Part shown: in pieces, positions 17,730 to 27,579 of the stretch
Numbering within the stretch: the stretch's first letter is position 1
Layout of the letters: the number at the start of each line of letters is the position of its first letter
Source: an uncultured Ignavibacteriota bacterium
GTDB lineage: Bacteria > Bacteroidota > Ignavibacteria > UBA10030 > UBA8401
Assembly (NCBI GenBank): GCA_903861125.1
Contig: CAIOTF010000049.1
Coordinates: 62,001-126,000 of the forward strand
Direction of reading: 5' to 3'
Length of the DNA stretch: 64,000 bases
The notes under the pieces: generated by a model
Told to the model about the DNA's origin: nothing
The model's input: the letters and a program-made list of their open reading frames with translations, nothing else
The model's database searches: none
Program-made: the position numbers and the translations under genes

Positions 17730-19267
17730 AATTGAATTTTAATAAAAAATTTGCCGTGACGTTCATTGCATTGTTCCTGAGCATTGCATCCATCACGGCC
17801 GCACAACCCGCCGCAAATGCGCTTGATATCCATGGACTGGATCAATTCTCTCTCATAGGCGTTCGCTCAAGGGCAATGGGCGGAACAACAATTGCCAATG
17901 CGAATGATGCATCGGCACTATTTTCAAATCCTGCCGCTCTTTCAAAACTGAAGTCTATTGAAATTCGTGCCGGCGGATTCTTTGCCAACACTGCGCGCAA
18001 GCAGACTCAAGAATGGGTTCCGCAGCGAAGTGCTCCGGGCCTTGGATTACTTTTTGAAGGACTTACCGGTACAATCAAAACACCAGACAGCGCCGGCGTT
18101 CCGGGTGTCACCGAAAAAGATCCGTGGAAAACCGTGCAGAGACAGTATGACAACATCAAACCTAATTGGAACAATAGCACTTCTGCAATCGAACCGTTTT
18201 CATTCGCTGCTGCTGTTCCGTTTGAGATCGAAGGATTCAGTATTGTGGCGGGTATCGGAGCGTCAAAGACAATAGATCTTAACAACTATTATCAGAACAA
18301 CAATTCCATGTCGCCGTATCTCGGTCAGCTCCGTCCATATGTCAATTTCTATGACAGAAGCAAGCCAACCGACACTGCGCATGTCAAGTGGTATCAATAC
18401 ATCCGTGAAAGAAAAGGATCGATGTATGGTGTTACACCGGGTATAGCGGTCACAATTCTTACGGGTCTTACCATTGGCGGATCTGCTACGATACATTCCG
18501 GTTCGTCTGATGACAATGAATCCCGGTTAGACCGCGGACATCTGAATATTGCTGTTGAGAACGGTGCGCCGCAAAATTTCATGGTGGACACTGTCTATTA
18601 TAAACAATCGAAGGTTGGCACATCAACCTATTCGGGGAATTCAATGAATGTCGGACTATACTTCCAACAGGAACGGTACAGCATCGGCATTACCGTTGCG
18701 CCGGAAATGACGATAACACGAACGTGGAAACGGGATGTGTCGAGCATAGATACAACAAGAAAAACATTTCCGGTGAGGGTGGACAGTTTGACGACAAGAT
18801 CCTATCATGAGAGCGGAAAAGATAATCTTACATTTCCGCTGTCGTACTCATTCGGCATCGTGCTGACACCAACGGACAAGTGGACGATCGCGTTCGATTA
18901 TGAAATGAGATATTTATCGGATGTGAATTTGACCACAACATTGAACAGTGCACCGACGCATCCATGGTCCAATAACAGAGGATCGATGCACATTGGTGCT
19001 GAATACCGTCCGGACAAGATGCTGGCGCTGCGGGGCGGTTATCGTGACGACGTTCAACCGTTCTCACCCGATGGAGCCGCAATCATCGGCGAACCGGCCC
19101 GCGGGGGTATCTATTCATTAGGAGCGGGAATATTTCTTGAAGATATCCTGATCGATTTTGCATATGAATATTCGCTGCTGAAGTATGAGGATATGTATCA
19201 ATCCAATGTCAACTACAATAGCAGAGAACAGCACCGACTTATGATGGAAATCGCATATCGGTTTTAA
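17726..19267 (+). CDS. FadL/OmpP1-like outer-membrane barrel protein
   Basis: A 513-residue exported protein with a signal peptide (ends near ITAAQP) and an N-terminal FSLIGVRSRAMGGTTIANANDASALFSNPAAL segment typical of FadL/OmpP1-type or PorV-related barrels (AMGG and NPAAL motifs). The C-terminus ends in Phe (MEIAYRF), a usual signal for barrel assembly. It overlaps the PorV-like gene by the ATGA quartet, so they are translationally coupled. FadL proteins transport hydrophobic small molecules; in this context a diffusion channel or secretion partner for the receptor complex is as likely. No substrate can be assigned. Confidence 0.8.
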   Translation: MKLNFNKKFAVTFIALFLSIASITAAQPAANALDIHGLDQFSLIGVRSRAMGGTTIANANDASALFSNPAALSKLKSIEIRAGGFFANTARKQTQEWVPQRSAPGLGLLFEGLTGTIKTPDSAGVPGVTEKDPWKTVQRQYDNIKPNWNNSTSAIEPFSFAAAVPFEIEGFSIVAGIGASKTIDLNNYYQNNNSMSPYLGQLRPYVNFYDRSKPTDTAHVKWYQYIRERKGSMYGVTPGIAVTILTGLTIGGSATIHSGSSDDNESRLDRGHLNIAVENGAPQNFMVDTVYYKQSKVGTSTYSGNSMNVGLYFQQERYSIGITVAPEMTITRTWKRDVSSIDTTRKTFPVRVDSLTTRSYHESGKDNLTFPLSYSFGIVLTPTDKWTIAFDYEMRYLSDVNLTTTLNSAPTHPWSNNRGSMHIGAEYRPDKMLALRGGYRDDVQPFSPDGAAIIGEPARGGIYSLGAGIFLEDILIDFAYEYSLLKYEDMYQSNVNYNSREQHRLMMEIAYRF

Positions 19268-19380
19268 GTATAGTTTCAATCAACAGTAATAAAAATGAAA
19301 GTTCTACGTTCAAAAATTTTAATCGCCACCATTATTCGCGTGTGCAGGTATGTGCACGGAGAATCGTGATGAGGAGTTTT

Positions 19381-20133
19381 ATGAAAACGACTGCTATGAA
19401 AACCATATTTATTATTACAGCTATGTTCATTGCCGGCTGCACGGAAAACCTGGACCCGCTTGTTCCAGGTTCGATGGACGGACAATATTCGATAGGAACA
19501 AAGGGACTTGTTCCGTTGAATGTCGGGAACAGTTGGACATACAGCGTGGTGCTGTATGATACGACCGGAATAGAGCGAAAGCGTTATACCTACACCCTTA
19601 GCGTAAAAGATACGATATCTGCCGATACCGGCAAGATACCGCTGGTCTCGCCGAGTATTGACAGGAAATCCATTAAAAGAGAAGCCCTCGTGTGGTATCT
19701 TCTTCAAGGTGAATCGGGTATAACAACTTGCTGGCAGGTTGATACGTTGGAAAACCTGCGGATCCGGAAATCCGATGACACGCGGTTCTATGAACAAAAA
19801 GCATTTAATTTCAGAGCGGCGGTCGGCGACACGACAACTGCAAGGTACATTGGAGGAGACACCACGGTTTGGGCATCAGGCGACATCATCTATACAACGG
19901 CGGATTCTGTGCGGTCGTCACTTGTCTCAAAAGGTGTCGATACACTGAGAACGACCCTTGGATCAGCGCCGTATTTTTATTACCGGGAGTCATATAAAGT
20001 GCGGACCGATTACACGAACTATTACTTCAAACCCGGTTTTGGTCTGTTATTAACCGAAAAATTTCAGCGAACAGCAGGCGGAACACTGGTTCGCGTTCGC
20101 CGAGACGAACTGGTTTCCTATTATTTTAAATAA
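19381..20133 (+). CDS. Hypothetical lipoprotein in the outer-membrane block
   Basis: A ~250-residue protein. The start at 19381 follows GAGGAG; GTG at 19342 and ATG at 19369 are in frame but add non-signal residues. The lipobox is FIAGC with Cys20, so it is lipid-anchored. The mature part begins LVPLNVGNSWTYSVVLYDTTG, a phrase found in many Bacteroidota/Ignavibacteria lipoproteins of unknown function, and is beta-rich throughout. No catalytic motif is recognised. It lies 113 nt after the FadL-like gene and before a small barrel gene. Confidence 0.75.
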   Translation: MKTTAMKTIFIITAMFIAGCTENLDPLVPGSMDGQYSIGTKGLVPLNVGNSWTYSVVLYDTTGIERKRYTYTLSVKDTISADTGKIPLVSPSIDRKSIKREALVWYLLQGESGITTCWQVDTLENLRIRKSDDTRFYEQKAFNFRAAVGDTTTARYIGGDTTVWASGDIIYTTADSVRSSLVSKGVDTLRTTLGSAPYFYYRESYKVRTDYTNYYFKPGFGLLLTEKFQRTAGGTLVRVRRDELVSYYFK

Positions 20134-20187
20134 AATTCTTTAGCAGCGATTACAATATAGATCTTAACGTTTTTTCGGGAAAATATC

Positions 20188-20868
20188 ATGAAACAATTTA
20201 CAAAGTGGTTTACATGTTTGCTCACAGTGCTTATGACGGGGAATGCGCAGGAGAATTCCGGGTTTGAGGTTTCTGTCAGCAGCGGTTATGTCATTCCTTC
20301 TTCGCCCATGTCTTTTGCTAATTATTGGAAGATGCAGTACGGCGGTGCTTTGGGAGCCGGAATTGCGCTCACTCCGTCAATTACAATCGGAGGTGCATTT
20401 GAATATTATCAATTTACGCTGGACAACAACGGGATCAATAAAGGATTCGATACAAAATACATGCGCGATATTTGGGTCTTTAATGATGTCGCCTTGAAAC
20501 CTTCGGCCAATACCAGCACTGTGATGACGCTGGCGGCACAGATGCGGATTGCGCCCCCTGAATTGTCAGGATCACTCTCTCCATATTTCCTCACCGGTGC
20601 CGGCGTAATGTTTTTTTCGCTGAGCGAAATTTCACTCCCCGTAAAAAGCACGATACTGGTAGGCGGTTCAACGGTCGCGATGAGCGCACAACAACGTATC
20701 ATCGGCGGTGACGAAACAATTCCTTTTGCCCAATTCGGATTAGGAATGAATTATCGTTTAACAGAATTCTTCAATGTCTTTATCGAAGCACGTTATACCA
20801 GAGGTCTGAATAAAGGTCTCGGCACAACGTACCTGCCCCTTACGGCAGGCATAAAGTATCTCTTGTGA
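20188..20868 (+). CDS. Small outer-membrane beta-barrel protein
   Basis: A 226-residue protein with a signal peptide (MKQFTKWFTCLLTVLMTGNAQ). The mature part alternates hydrophobic and polar residues in strand-length segments (GGALGAGIALTPSITIGGAFEYYQF, near the end FAQFGLGMNYRLTEFFNVFIEARYTRG), as in OmpA-like 8-stranded barrels. It closes the outer-membrane block. Function is unknown; a porin or structural protein is possible. Confidence 0.75.
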   Translation: MKQFTKWFTCLLTVLMTGNAQENSGFEVSVSSGYVIPSSPMSFANYWKMQYGGALGAGIALTPSITIGGAFEYYQFTLDNNGINKGFDTKYMRDIWVFNDVALKPSANTSTVMTLAAQMRIAPPELSGSLSPYFLTGAGVMFFSLSEISLPVKSTILVGGSTVAMSAQQRIIGGDETIPFAQFGLGMNYRLTEFFNVFIEARYTRGLNKGLGTTYLPLTAGIKYLL

Positions 20869-21087
20869 TTGATTCATCGAATGTGTGTGGAGAAAATGTT
20901 GACACATACAACATGGAACAATTGCCCAAAACTATTCTCTCAGAGTCGTCGAACAAGTACTTCTATCCGGTCGGATATTACAAACCATTGTGTACCATTA
21001 TTTCAATAGATAAAGAACAGGGAAATGTGAGTGGATAATATTTCATCCGTTCCCTTCTTTTTCTGCTGCCGATGCTGGTGTTTGATT

Positions 21088-22191
21088 ATGAAGCGATTGC
21101 CGAAAAAATATTTGCAAAGACTTTTTGTCATTTTTTTGGCACAGTGTACCATTGCTCAATCGCAGGTTGTTCTCAATGCCGACGGACCCGGCTCTACATA
21201 TGAATTGATCAACAGCCGCTTTGCTCCCGGTTACGACTGTGTTGAAAATCCCGAATGTATCCATCCTGAATTCGGACGGCACATTGCTGAGGTATGGGAT
21301 GCCGAGCTGCAGCAATATGTCTTTGAATTCTATTCTCATGTTACTCCGGACAATGACCGTTGTATTAATTTTGACAGGCAACGGGTTGAAATTAAAACGT
21401 ATGCATCATCGCCAGATAATTTGAAAGGGGTGACGGGTGAAACAATCACGTATCAATGGAAATTCAGACTGCCTGCCGGGTTTCAGCCCTCCAGCAGTTT
21501 TACCCATATACACCAGATAAAGGCTGTCGGCGGAAACGATGGTGATCCCATATTCACGTTAACTCCAAGAAAAGGGACTCCTCATAAAATGGAACTGATA
21601 CATGATAACACAACAAAAGCGGCAATTGTTGATCTATCATTGTTTGTCGGTGTGTGGGTAGAATGCACAGAAATTGTTCATGTCGATTCTACGAATGGTG
21701 CCTATTCCATAATGATAAAGAACGTTAGTAATGGTGCAACGATACTATCATACAGCAGCAATAAAATTAAGACTATACGTTCAGACAATGATTTTATCCG
21801 GCCGAAATGGGGTATCTATCGCAGTCTCGATCATCCAGCTGACCTGCGTGACGAGGCGGTGCGTTTTGCAAACTTTTCCATTCAGGAAGGGACGACCGGG
21901 GTTGAACGGACTGATCGTTCCTTACCCGGTCACTTGATATTGGAACAAAATTATCCCAACCCTTTCAATCCGTCGACCGTTATCAAATATCAAATCCCTT
22001 CTTCATCGTCTATTTACATAGCGATCTACGATTGTTTGGGAAGTGTGATCGATGTGTTGGTCGATAAAGTTCAATCAAGCGGCAGTTATCAAACAGAATG
22101 GGATGCTTCGCGGTTTTCGAGCGGAATATATTTCTGCCGGCTGCAGACAAAAGAATTTACAGAAACAAAAAAAATAGTTTTGTTAAAATAG
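21088..22191 (+). CDS. PL7/PL13-like jelly-roll polysaccharide lyase candidate with T9SS sorting domain
   Basis: A ~367-residue secreted protein. The ATG at 21088 (MKRLPKKYLQRLFVIFLAQ) is preferred to the GTG at 21031. The catalytic-type domain (~30-285) shows three spaced motifs like those of jelly-roll polyuronate lyases: QRVEIKTY (compare R-x-E-x-R), FTHIHQIKA (compare QIH) and PKWGIYRSL (compare YFKxGxY). These support a PL7/PL13/PL18/PL20-like fold, but the exact family is not certain. Residues ~285-367 are a T9SS type A sorting domain (LEQNYPNPFNPSTVIKYQIP). Together with the PL6 gene downstream it suggests attack on a polyuronate at the cell surface. Confidence 0.72.
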   Translation: MKRLPKKYLQRLFVIFLAQCTIAQSQVVLNADGPGSTYELINSRFAPGYDCVENPECIHPEFGRHIAEVWDAELQQYVFEFYSHVTPDNDRCINFDRQRVEIKTYASSPDNLKGVTGETITYQWKFRLPAGFQPSSSFTHIHQIKAVGGNDGDPIFTLTPRKGTPHKMELIHDNTTKAAIVDLSLFVGVWVECTEIVHVDSTNGAYSIMIKNVSNGATILSYSSNKIKTIRSDNDFIRPKWGIYRSLDHPADLRDEAVRFANFSIQEGTTGVERTDRSLPGHLILEQNYPNPFNPSTVIKYQIPSSSSIYIAIYDCLGSVIDVLVDKVQSSGSYQTEWDASRFSSGIYFCRLQTKEFTETKKIVLLK

Positions 22192-22227
22192 TTTCGCCAT
22201 GGTCGGCACAGCAGCCATCTGTTTTGA

Positions 22228-23979
22228 ATGAAACGAATTTACCTAACGTACCTCATGAAATATTTTATCCGAAATTGGAATAGAGTTGTCGTCATTATTG
22301 GCATTTTCACCAGTCTGGCGCCCCTCCATTTGAATGCGTCAGTGATTCGCGTCTCATCAATACCTGATCTACAATCTGCCATTAACAATGCCTCTTCCGG
22401 CGATGTGATCATCCTCGCCAATGGTACGTATCTCAATGCAACGCTGACTATTGGTACAAGCAACATTACTGTAAAAGCCGCCGCACCCGGCGGCGTTTAT
22501 CTCAACGGACCTCAGTATATCGATATCACAGGAAATTTCGTCACGTTCAGCGGTTTCCAATTTACTTCCGGTGATATTGGCGATGCATATGTGATCGATG
22601 TCTATGGGAGTCATAATCTGATAACGCAGCTGAACTTTTCCGGTTATTCAGCAAAAAAATATATCAGCATACACGCCCCAAGTCAATATAATGAGATAAC
22701 ATACTGTAATTTTGAAAACAAGCCCGTTACTGCTCCGATCGGTAATCTCATCCATATTGATCCCGACACTCTCGTTCCCGGATATCACAAGATCAGGTAC
22801 TGCTCTTTTAAAAATATGCCGGGCGCCGGGGGCGATAATGGAAATGAATGTATCAGGATCAGCAACGGAGCAACATCCACCTACATATCGAGAACAATCG
22901 TTGAATTTTGCTACTTCGACAACACCGGTCTAGGGGATAGTGAAGCGATATCCGTAAAATGTAGAGAGAATGTTCTCAGATATAATACGTTTACGAATAA
23001 TCAGAATGCAATGATGGTCTTCAGAAACGGCGATAACAATGCGGCGTACGGGAATTTTTTTATCGGTGCAGGCGGAATAAGAGTAAAGGAAGCGAACAAC
23101 ATCTATTGCTACAACAATTATTTTGAACGTGCCGGTGCGAGCGGAACAATGGGCGCAGTAAAATACGATTACATCAGTCCGAATCTTAAGAATATCAACT
23201 TCCTGTATAATACATTTGTTGATTGCGGAGATATTAATTTAGGCGGGTCCGGCCCAACGAATAATACTTGGGCCAATAATATCTTTAAGAAGACGGCAGG
23301 AAATATCTTCACCGGTTCCTCTGCGGGAATTTCATGGGCTGGCAATATCTGCACGGGCACAGTAGGTATTTCCATAGCCTCCGGTATAACGAGCGCTGAT
23401 CCGCTTCTTATTGTTAATTCAGACGGCTACTATAGTTTATCCCCGGCAAGTCCCGCTATTGATGCATCAAGTCCAAATGTTCCGGCAATTCTCGACATTG
23501 CAAACATTGATGATGACCCTTTTGTTTTGCTTGATATCAGCGGACAGGCAAGACCTGCAGCAAAAAATTTAAAAGATGTTGGTTGCGATGAATATACAAC
23601 CGGCGCAATAACCAATCGCCCATTAAAGGTTTCGGATGTGGGACCAGTGTATGTCGGAGGGACTGCCGCAATCGTATCAGATGATCATAAGATCAATGCG
23701 ATAAACAATGCCGAATTGGTTGGTATGCTTCGGGAGTGCTATCCCAATCCGTTCAATCCAACGACGACGATTCGATTTCGGGTTCCGTCACAGGGAAACG
23801 TTACGTTGCAAATTTATGATCAGCTGGGCAGGGAAGTGGTAACGCTTTATGAAGGAGTAATGTCGGCGGGTGATTATCAGTCGGTATGGAATGCAGGTCA
23901 TTCACCAAGCGGCGTGTACTTCTGCCGGCTGCATATGGATGGATATTGGGAAACAAAGAAACTCATATTGATACAATGA
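22228..23979 (+). CDS. PL6 family lyase with T9SS sorting domain
   Basis: A 583-residue secreted beta-helix lyase; ATG at 22255 is an alternative start giving the same signal peptide core. PL6 features: EAISVKCRENVLRYNTF (probable catalytic Lys near residue 250) and MMVFRNGDNNAAYGNFFIG (probable catalytic Arg about 20 residues later), plus the C-terminal SGQARPAAKNLKDVGCDEY. A T9SS type A sorting domain occupies the last ~80 residues (YPNPFNPTTTIRFRVP). Unlike the PL6 enzyme at 6884-8467, this one is surface-sorted, so the pair may act sequentially outside and inside the outer membrane. Alginate is the most common PL6 substrate. Confidence 0.85.
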   Translation: MKRIYLTYLMKYFIRNWNRVVVIIGIFTSLAPLHLNASVIRVSSIPDLQSAINNASSGDVIILANGTYLNATLTIGTSNITVKAAAPGGVYLNGPQYIDITGNFVTFSGFQFTSGDIGDAYVIDVYGSHNLITQLNFSGYSAKKYISIHAPSQYNEITYCNFENKPVTAPIGNLIHIDPDTLVPGYHKIRYCSFKNMPGAGGDNGNECIRISNGATSTYISRTIVEFCYFDNTGLGDSEAISVKCRENVLRYNTFTNNQNAMMVFRNGDNNAAYGNFFIGAGGIRVKEANNIYCYNNYFERAGASGTMGAVKYDYISPNLKNINFLYNTFVDCGDINLGGSGPTNNTWANNIFKKTAGNIFTGSSAGISWAGNICTGTVGISIASGITSADPLLIVNSDGYYSLSPASPAIDASSPNVPAILDIANIDDDPFVLLDISGQARPAAKNLKDVGCDEYTTGAITNRPLKVSDVGPVYVGGTAAIVSDDHKINAINNAELVGMLRECYPNPFNPTTTIRFRVPSQGNVTLQIYDQLGREVVTLYEGVMSAGDYQSVWNAGHSPSGVYFCRLHMDGYWETKKLILIQ

Positions 23980-24028
23980 TCTCTTCACTTGTCAAGAAAA
24001 AACAAATACACAGAAGGACTTTGGCTAC

Positions 24029-25123
24029 ATGGAATTAAAGCGTGTCAAAAATCATTGGCGGAGATATCTTTTGTTCATCTTGGTGTTTTCCGGAATTGCA
24101 CTCCGCTCACAGCCCAAGATCATCATCAAACTGGATGATCTGGAGGCGAAGCAAAGTTCAATTGACGCGTGCATACCCACATTTGAATATCTGGTAAATA
24201 ATGGAGTTAAGGCGGGGTGGGGAGTGACGAGATTCGGCAGCGCAACGGAAAGTCAAATTGCGACGCTGAAATATTATGCTGCAAAAACAAATTCCAAAAG
24301 TGAGCCCCTCTTGGAGATATGGCATCACGGCCTGGATCACACGAAGGATAATCCGCCCGGCACATGGGAATTTTCCGGAACGACCTATGCTTATCAAAAA
24401 GCACGCTTCGACAGTGCTTCACAGATTCTGAAAAACAAACTTGGTGTAACGGTCCGCACATTCGGCGCGCCTTATAATCAAACCGATGCAACGCTTCTTC
24501 AAGTGCTGAGTGAAGCGACGAATATGAAAGTGATCCTACTCGGACAGCAAACTCCCGCACCTTCCACCGGTATAATAAATCTGAGCAACCGGGTAAATAT
24601 GGAGAGTGCGACCGGTGTTGTGAACTATAATTATTTCGTTGGCAATTATAATACAAAGAAGAGTGTCTATAAAGATTACATGGTGTTGCAGGGACACCCT
24701 CCGCAATGGACGACGGACTCTTTGAAAAATGAATTCAAAAAGATCATTACATTTTTGACCGCTGAAGGATGTGAGTTTGTAACACCGTACGGATATTACT
24801 GCTTTGTCAACAACATTACTCCGGTTGCCCCGGCGAAAGAAAAATCCGGTGCAGCGCCCCGTTCACTGAACCTGTTCCAGAATTATCCCAATCCGTTTAA
24901 TCCTGTCACGAAAGTACGTTACAGCCTGCCCGAAAAAAGTGACGTGACTTTGATCATTTATGATATGCTCGGCAGAGAAGTTGTGCAGCTTGTTCGTGCT
25001 GTTCAATCACCGGCCGAATATTCGATTGATTTTGACGGAACACGTTTAAGTTCTAACGCATATCTCTGTCAGTTAACAGCAAATAACAACGTGATAACAA
25101 GAAAGATGGTTTTATTAAAATGA
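24029..25123 (+). CDS. Polysaccharide deacetylase-like protein with T9SS sorting domain
   Basis: A 364-residue exported protein. The core (~28-265) resembles a NodB-fold deacetylase: IIIKLDDLE near residue 32 stands for the TFDD metal motif and IWHHGLDH near residue 100 for the second His motif; FGAPYN near 150 and VLQGHPPQW near 220 fit the remaining active-site loops. Removal of acetyl groups from a glycan is the likely role. The last ~80 residues are a T9SS type A sorting domain (FQNYPNPFNPVTKVRYSLP). Its stop overlaps the next start (ATGA at 25120), so they are coupled. Confidence 0.72.
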   Translation: MELKRVKNHWRRYLLFILVFSGIALRSQPKIIIKLDDLEAKQSSIDACIPTFEYLVNNGVKAGWGVTRFGSATESQIATLKYYAAKTNSKSEPLLEIWHHGLDHTKDNPPGTWEFSGTTYAYQKARFDSASQILKNKLGVTVRTFGAPYNQTDATLLQVLSEATNMKVILLGQQTPAPSTGIINLSNRVNMESATGVVNYNYFVGNYNTKKSVYKDYMVLQGHPPQWTTDSLKNEFKKIITFLTAEGCEFVTPYGYYCFVNNITPVAPAKEKSGAAPRSLNLFQNYPNPFNPVTKVRYSLPEKSDVTLIIYDMLGREVVQLVRAVQSPAEYSIDFDGTRLSSNAYLCQLTANNNVITRKMVLLK

Positions 25124-27579
25124 ATCTCTTGAACAGAGGAGGTTTCCGTACCTCCACCAGATTGATCATCGTTATTATTATATCCATACTTTTCGTAAAG
25201 TGTTCTACTGCCCAGACGAGCAGTTTGGTCTCTCTTGGTGCAGGAGGAAAACTGGAATATAAAACGTTTGCGAATACCGGTCAGACAAATTCAGTGAATA
25301 TTATTCCTGATTTCTCTTATGCGGGGTATAAAGGAGGAGGTGTCACTCTTCCCGTTGCACCAGTCGCAGAGACGGTGCAACCTGTTTCCGGAGATGCAAA
25401 AGCATTAATTCAGTCTGCGATAAACAGGGTCTCGGCGCTGCCGCTTAACGTAAATGGTTTTCGCGGTGCCGTTCTTTTGAAATCCGGGCGCTATGAAGTG
25501 AACGGTTCGTTATTTATCAAAGCAAACGGTGTTGTGCTCCGGGGAGAAGGACAAAACAGTCCCGATAAAGGGGGTACGGAACTCGTGGCAACATCTCCAA
25601 CGCAACACGATTTTATCCAGATACAGGGAAACGAATCATCCTCGGAGCCCGCAAACGAATCAGCTCTGGACACAAAACTCTATCCGGCGGTCCGCACTTG
25701 GCAGGAATTCACGGTAACAAAAGGTTTGGCGGAAGAACTGGACGGTGATAAAATTGTTTCTTTTCACCTGACGGCCGATATCAATCAATATGTGAACTAT
25801 GCAAGCCGTGAGGATTCCGTAAAGAACAGACCCGTACTCGAGATAACAGTTCGTTCGCAAACATCGGGTGTCGACAGCATCATTACGCTTCTGCCAGTTG
25901 CAGATACTTATGTTATGGGGGGAACCAATGCGAAAAATAATTATGGGGCCGACTCATCCGTTGCGGTAAAAAATGCCGGCGTAAATGCCAATGTCACAAG
26001 AGAAGCATATCTCAAATTTATCCTTCCTCAGCTACAGGACAGTATAAAAAAAGCGGTCTTAAAACTGTACGCCAAGAAAGATCTTGATGGAGATCCGGCA
26101 GCAGCGAAAGTTGTTTATGTTTCGGTTTCCTCCATCAAAAATGATTTCTGGCAGGAGATGACCCTGACGTATGAAACGCGTCCGCTTTCGGCCGGATTGA
26201 CGGGTGCCGTTCGGATATCATCTCCATACGTTGCGACCGGAGCAGCAAGTTTTACGGTGGACAGCGTTACGGGATTTTCCGTAGGTGATACAATACGAAT
26301 TACCCGCACACCCAATGATGCGTGGATCACTACGCTTGATATGGCACAATATGGATGGGTTGCGGCAGAGTACAGAGTATCGTATGAACGGATCATCACG
26401 GGTATTACAGGAAAAACAATTTCGGTAAATATCCCTCTCGTGCAGGCAATTGAAACCGGATTCGGCGGCGGCGAGATATCCAGAATTTCAATCAACGGGC
26501 GAATCACCAACTGTGGTATCGAGAAGATGTTCATCACTTCCATTTTCGCGAGTGATATCGATGAGAGTCACGGATGGAGCGCCATTACGATCTCCCAATC
26601 GACCGATTGCTGGGTGAAGAACGTTACGGCAAGGTATTTCGGCTACAGTTGTGTCGGATTGTATTGGGCTTATAACACTACCGTTGAAGAATGCGCGATG
26701 CTCGATCCGAAGTCCATTACAACCGGTTCACGAAAGTATTCTTTTTATATCGATAAAGGATCGTTCAATCTTTTTCAACGATGTTATACACGGGGCGGAA
26801 GGCACGATTATGTAACCGGATCGAGGGTTACAGGCCCTAATGTATTCGTCGATTGTTTTTCCACGCAAACATATGCCGACATCGGTCCTCACCACCGGTA
26901 CGCTACCGGAATACTCTTTGATAATATTCAAGGGGGAGAAACACGTGTACAAAACCGGAAAGATATGGGAACGGGGCATGGCTGGGCCGGTGCACAAACC
27001 ATGTTTTGGAATGGAATTTCAAATACCGGCGAATTGAAGGTGGAGAGTCCGATCGGTGCAATGAACTGGGGAATTGGGTGTAAAGGTGTTTTACAGCTTG
27101 GGGCTGGTTTTTGGGAAAGTTACGGTACGCCTGTAATGCCCAGGAGTCTCTACTTTCAGCAGCTGAAGGACAGAGCTGGCACGTCTGCGGTAGAGAATGT
27201 AACATTGCCCGCACAAAGAACAGGCAGTATCTGGACATATCTGAGTGCCTGGGCCGGAATTGGTGAACTGTCGGCGTTGACAAAAACACCTTCCGAGAAA
27301 CAAAATCAGCCATTTCAATTTTTTCTTTCACAGAACTATCCCAATCCTTTTAACCCTTCCACGGCATTGCAATTTACCGTTCCGGTAAATGGCCGCGCAA
27401 TACTTACTGTTTACAATGCAATTGGCCAACAAGTGGCCACACTGTATAACGATGAAGCGGAAGGTGGCAAAAATTATCAGGTGATATTTAATGCGCCAGC
27501 GCTGGCCAGCGGTTTATATATAGCCCGGTTAGAGCAGCAGAACAGTCTGCAGATAAAAAAGATGGTTCTCATCCGGTGA
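25120..27579 (+). CDS. Secreted beta-helix protein with inserted DNRLRE/CBM96-like module and T9SS sorting domain
   Basis: An 819-residue protein with an N-terminal signal. Residues ~90-170 begin a pectate-lyase-type beta-helix (GDAKALIQSAINRV, KANGVVLRGEGQ). The helix is then interrupted by a ~175-residue module (~180-355) with LLPVADTYVMGGTNAKNNYG, KFILPQLQDSIKKAVLKLY and MTLTYETRP, which is the DNRLRE/CBM96 pattern known from alginate-binding modules. The helix resumes (~440-700: NCGIEKMFITSIFASDIDESHGW, YTRGGRHDYVTGSRV). The last ~80 residues are a T9SS sorting domain. It could be a lyase or a glycan-binding protein; no single catalytic pair is clear. Start and stop both overlap neighbours. 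Confidence 0.78.
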   Translation: MNLLNRGGFRTSTRLIIVIIISILFVKCSTAQTSSLVSLGAGGKLEYKTFANTGQTNSVNIIPDFSYAGYKGGGVTLPVAPVAETVQPVSGDAKALIQSAINRVSALPLNVNGFRGAVLLKSGRYEVNGSLFIKANGVVLRGEGQNSPDKGGTELVATSPTQHDFIQIQGNESSSEPANESALDTKLYPAVRTWQEFTVTKGLAEELDGDKIVSFHLTADINQYVNYASREDSVKNRPVLEITVRSQTSGVDSIITLLPVADTYVMGGTNAKNNYGADSSVAVKNAGVNANVTREAYLKFILPQLQDSIKKAVLKLYAKKDLDGDPAAAKVVYVSVSSIKNDFWQEMTLTYETRPLSAGLTGAVRISSPYVATGAASFTVDSVTGFSVGDTIRITRTPNDAWITTLDMAQYGWVAAEYRVSYERIITGITGKTISVNIPLVQAIETGFGGGEISRISINGRITNCGIEKMFITSIFASDIDESHGWSAITISQSTDCWVKNVTARYFGYSCVGLYWAYNTTVEECAMLDPKSITTGSRKYSFYIDKGSFNLFQRCYTRGGRHDYVTGSRVTGPNVFVDCFSTQTYADIGPHHRYATGILFDNIQGGETRVQNRKDMGTGHGWAGAQTMFWNGISNTGELKVESPIGAMNWGIGCKGVLQLGAGFWESYGTPVMPRSLYFQQLKDRAGTSAVENVTLPAQRTGSIWTYLSAWAGIGELSALTKTPSEKQNQPFQFFLSQNYPNPFNPSTALQFTVPVNGRAILTVYNAIGQQVATLYNDEAEGGKNYQVIFNAPALASGLYIARLEQQNSLQIKKMVLIR

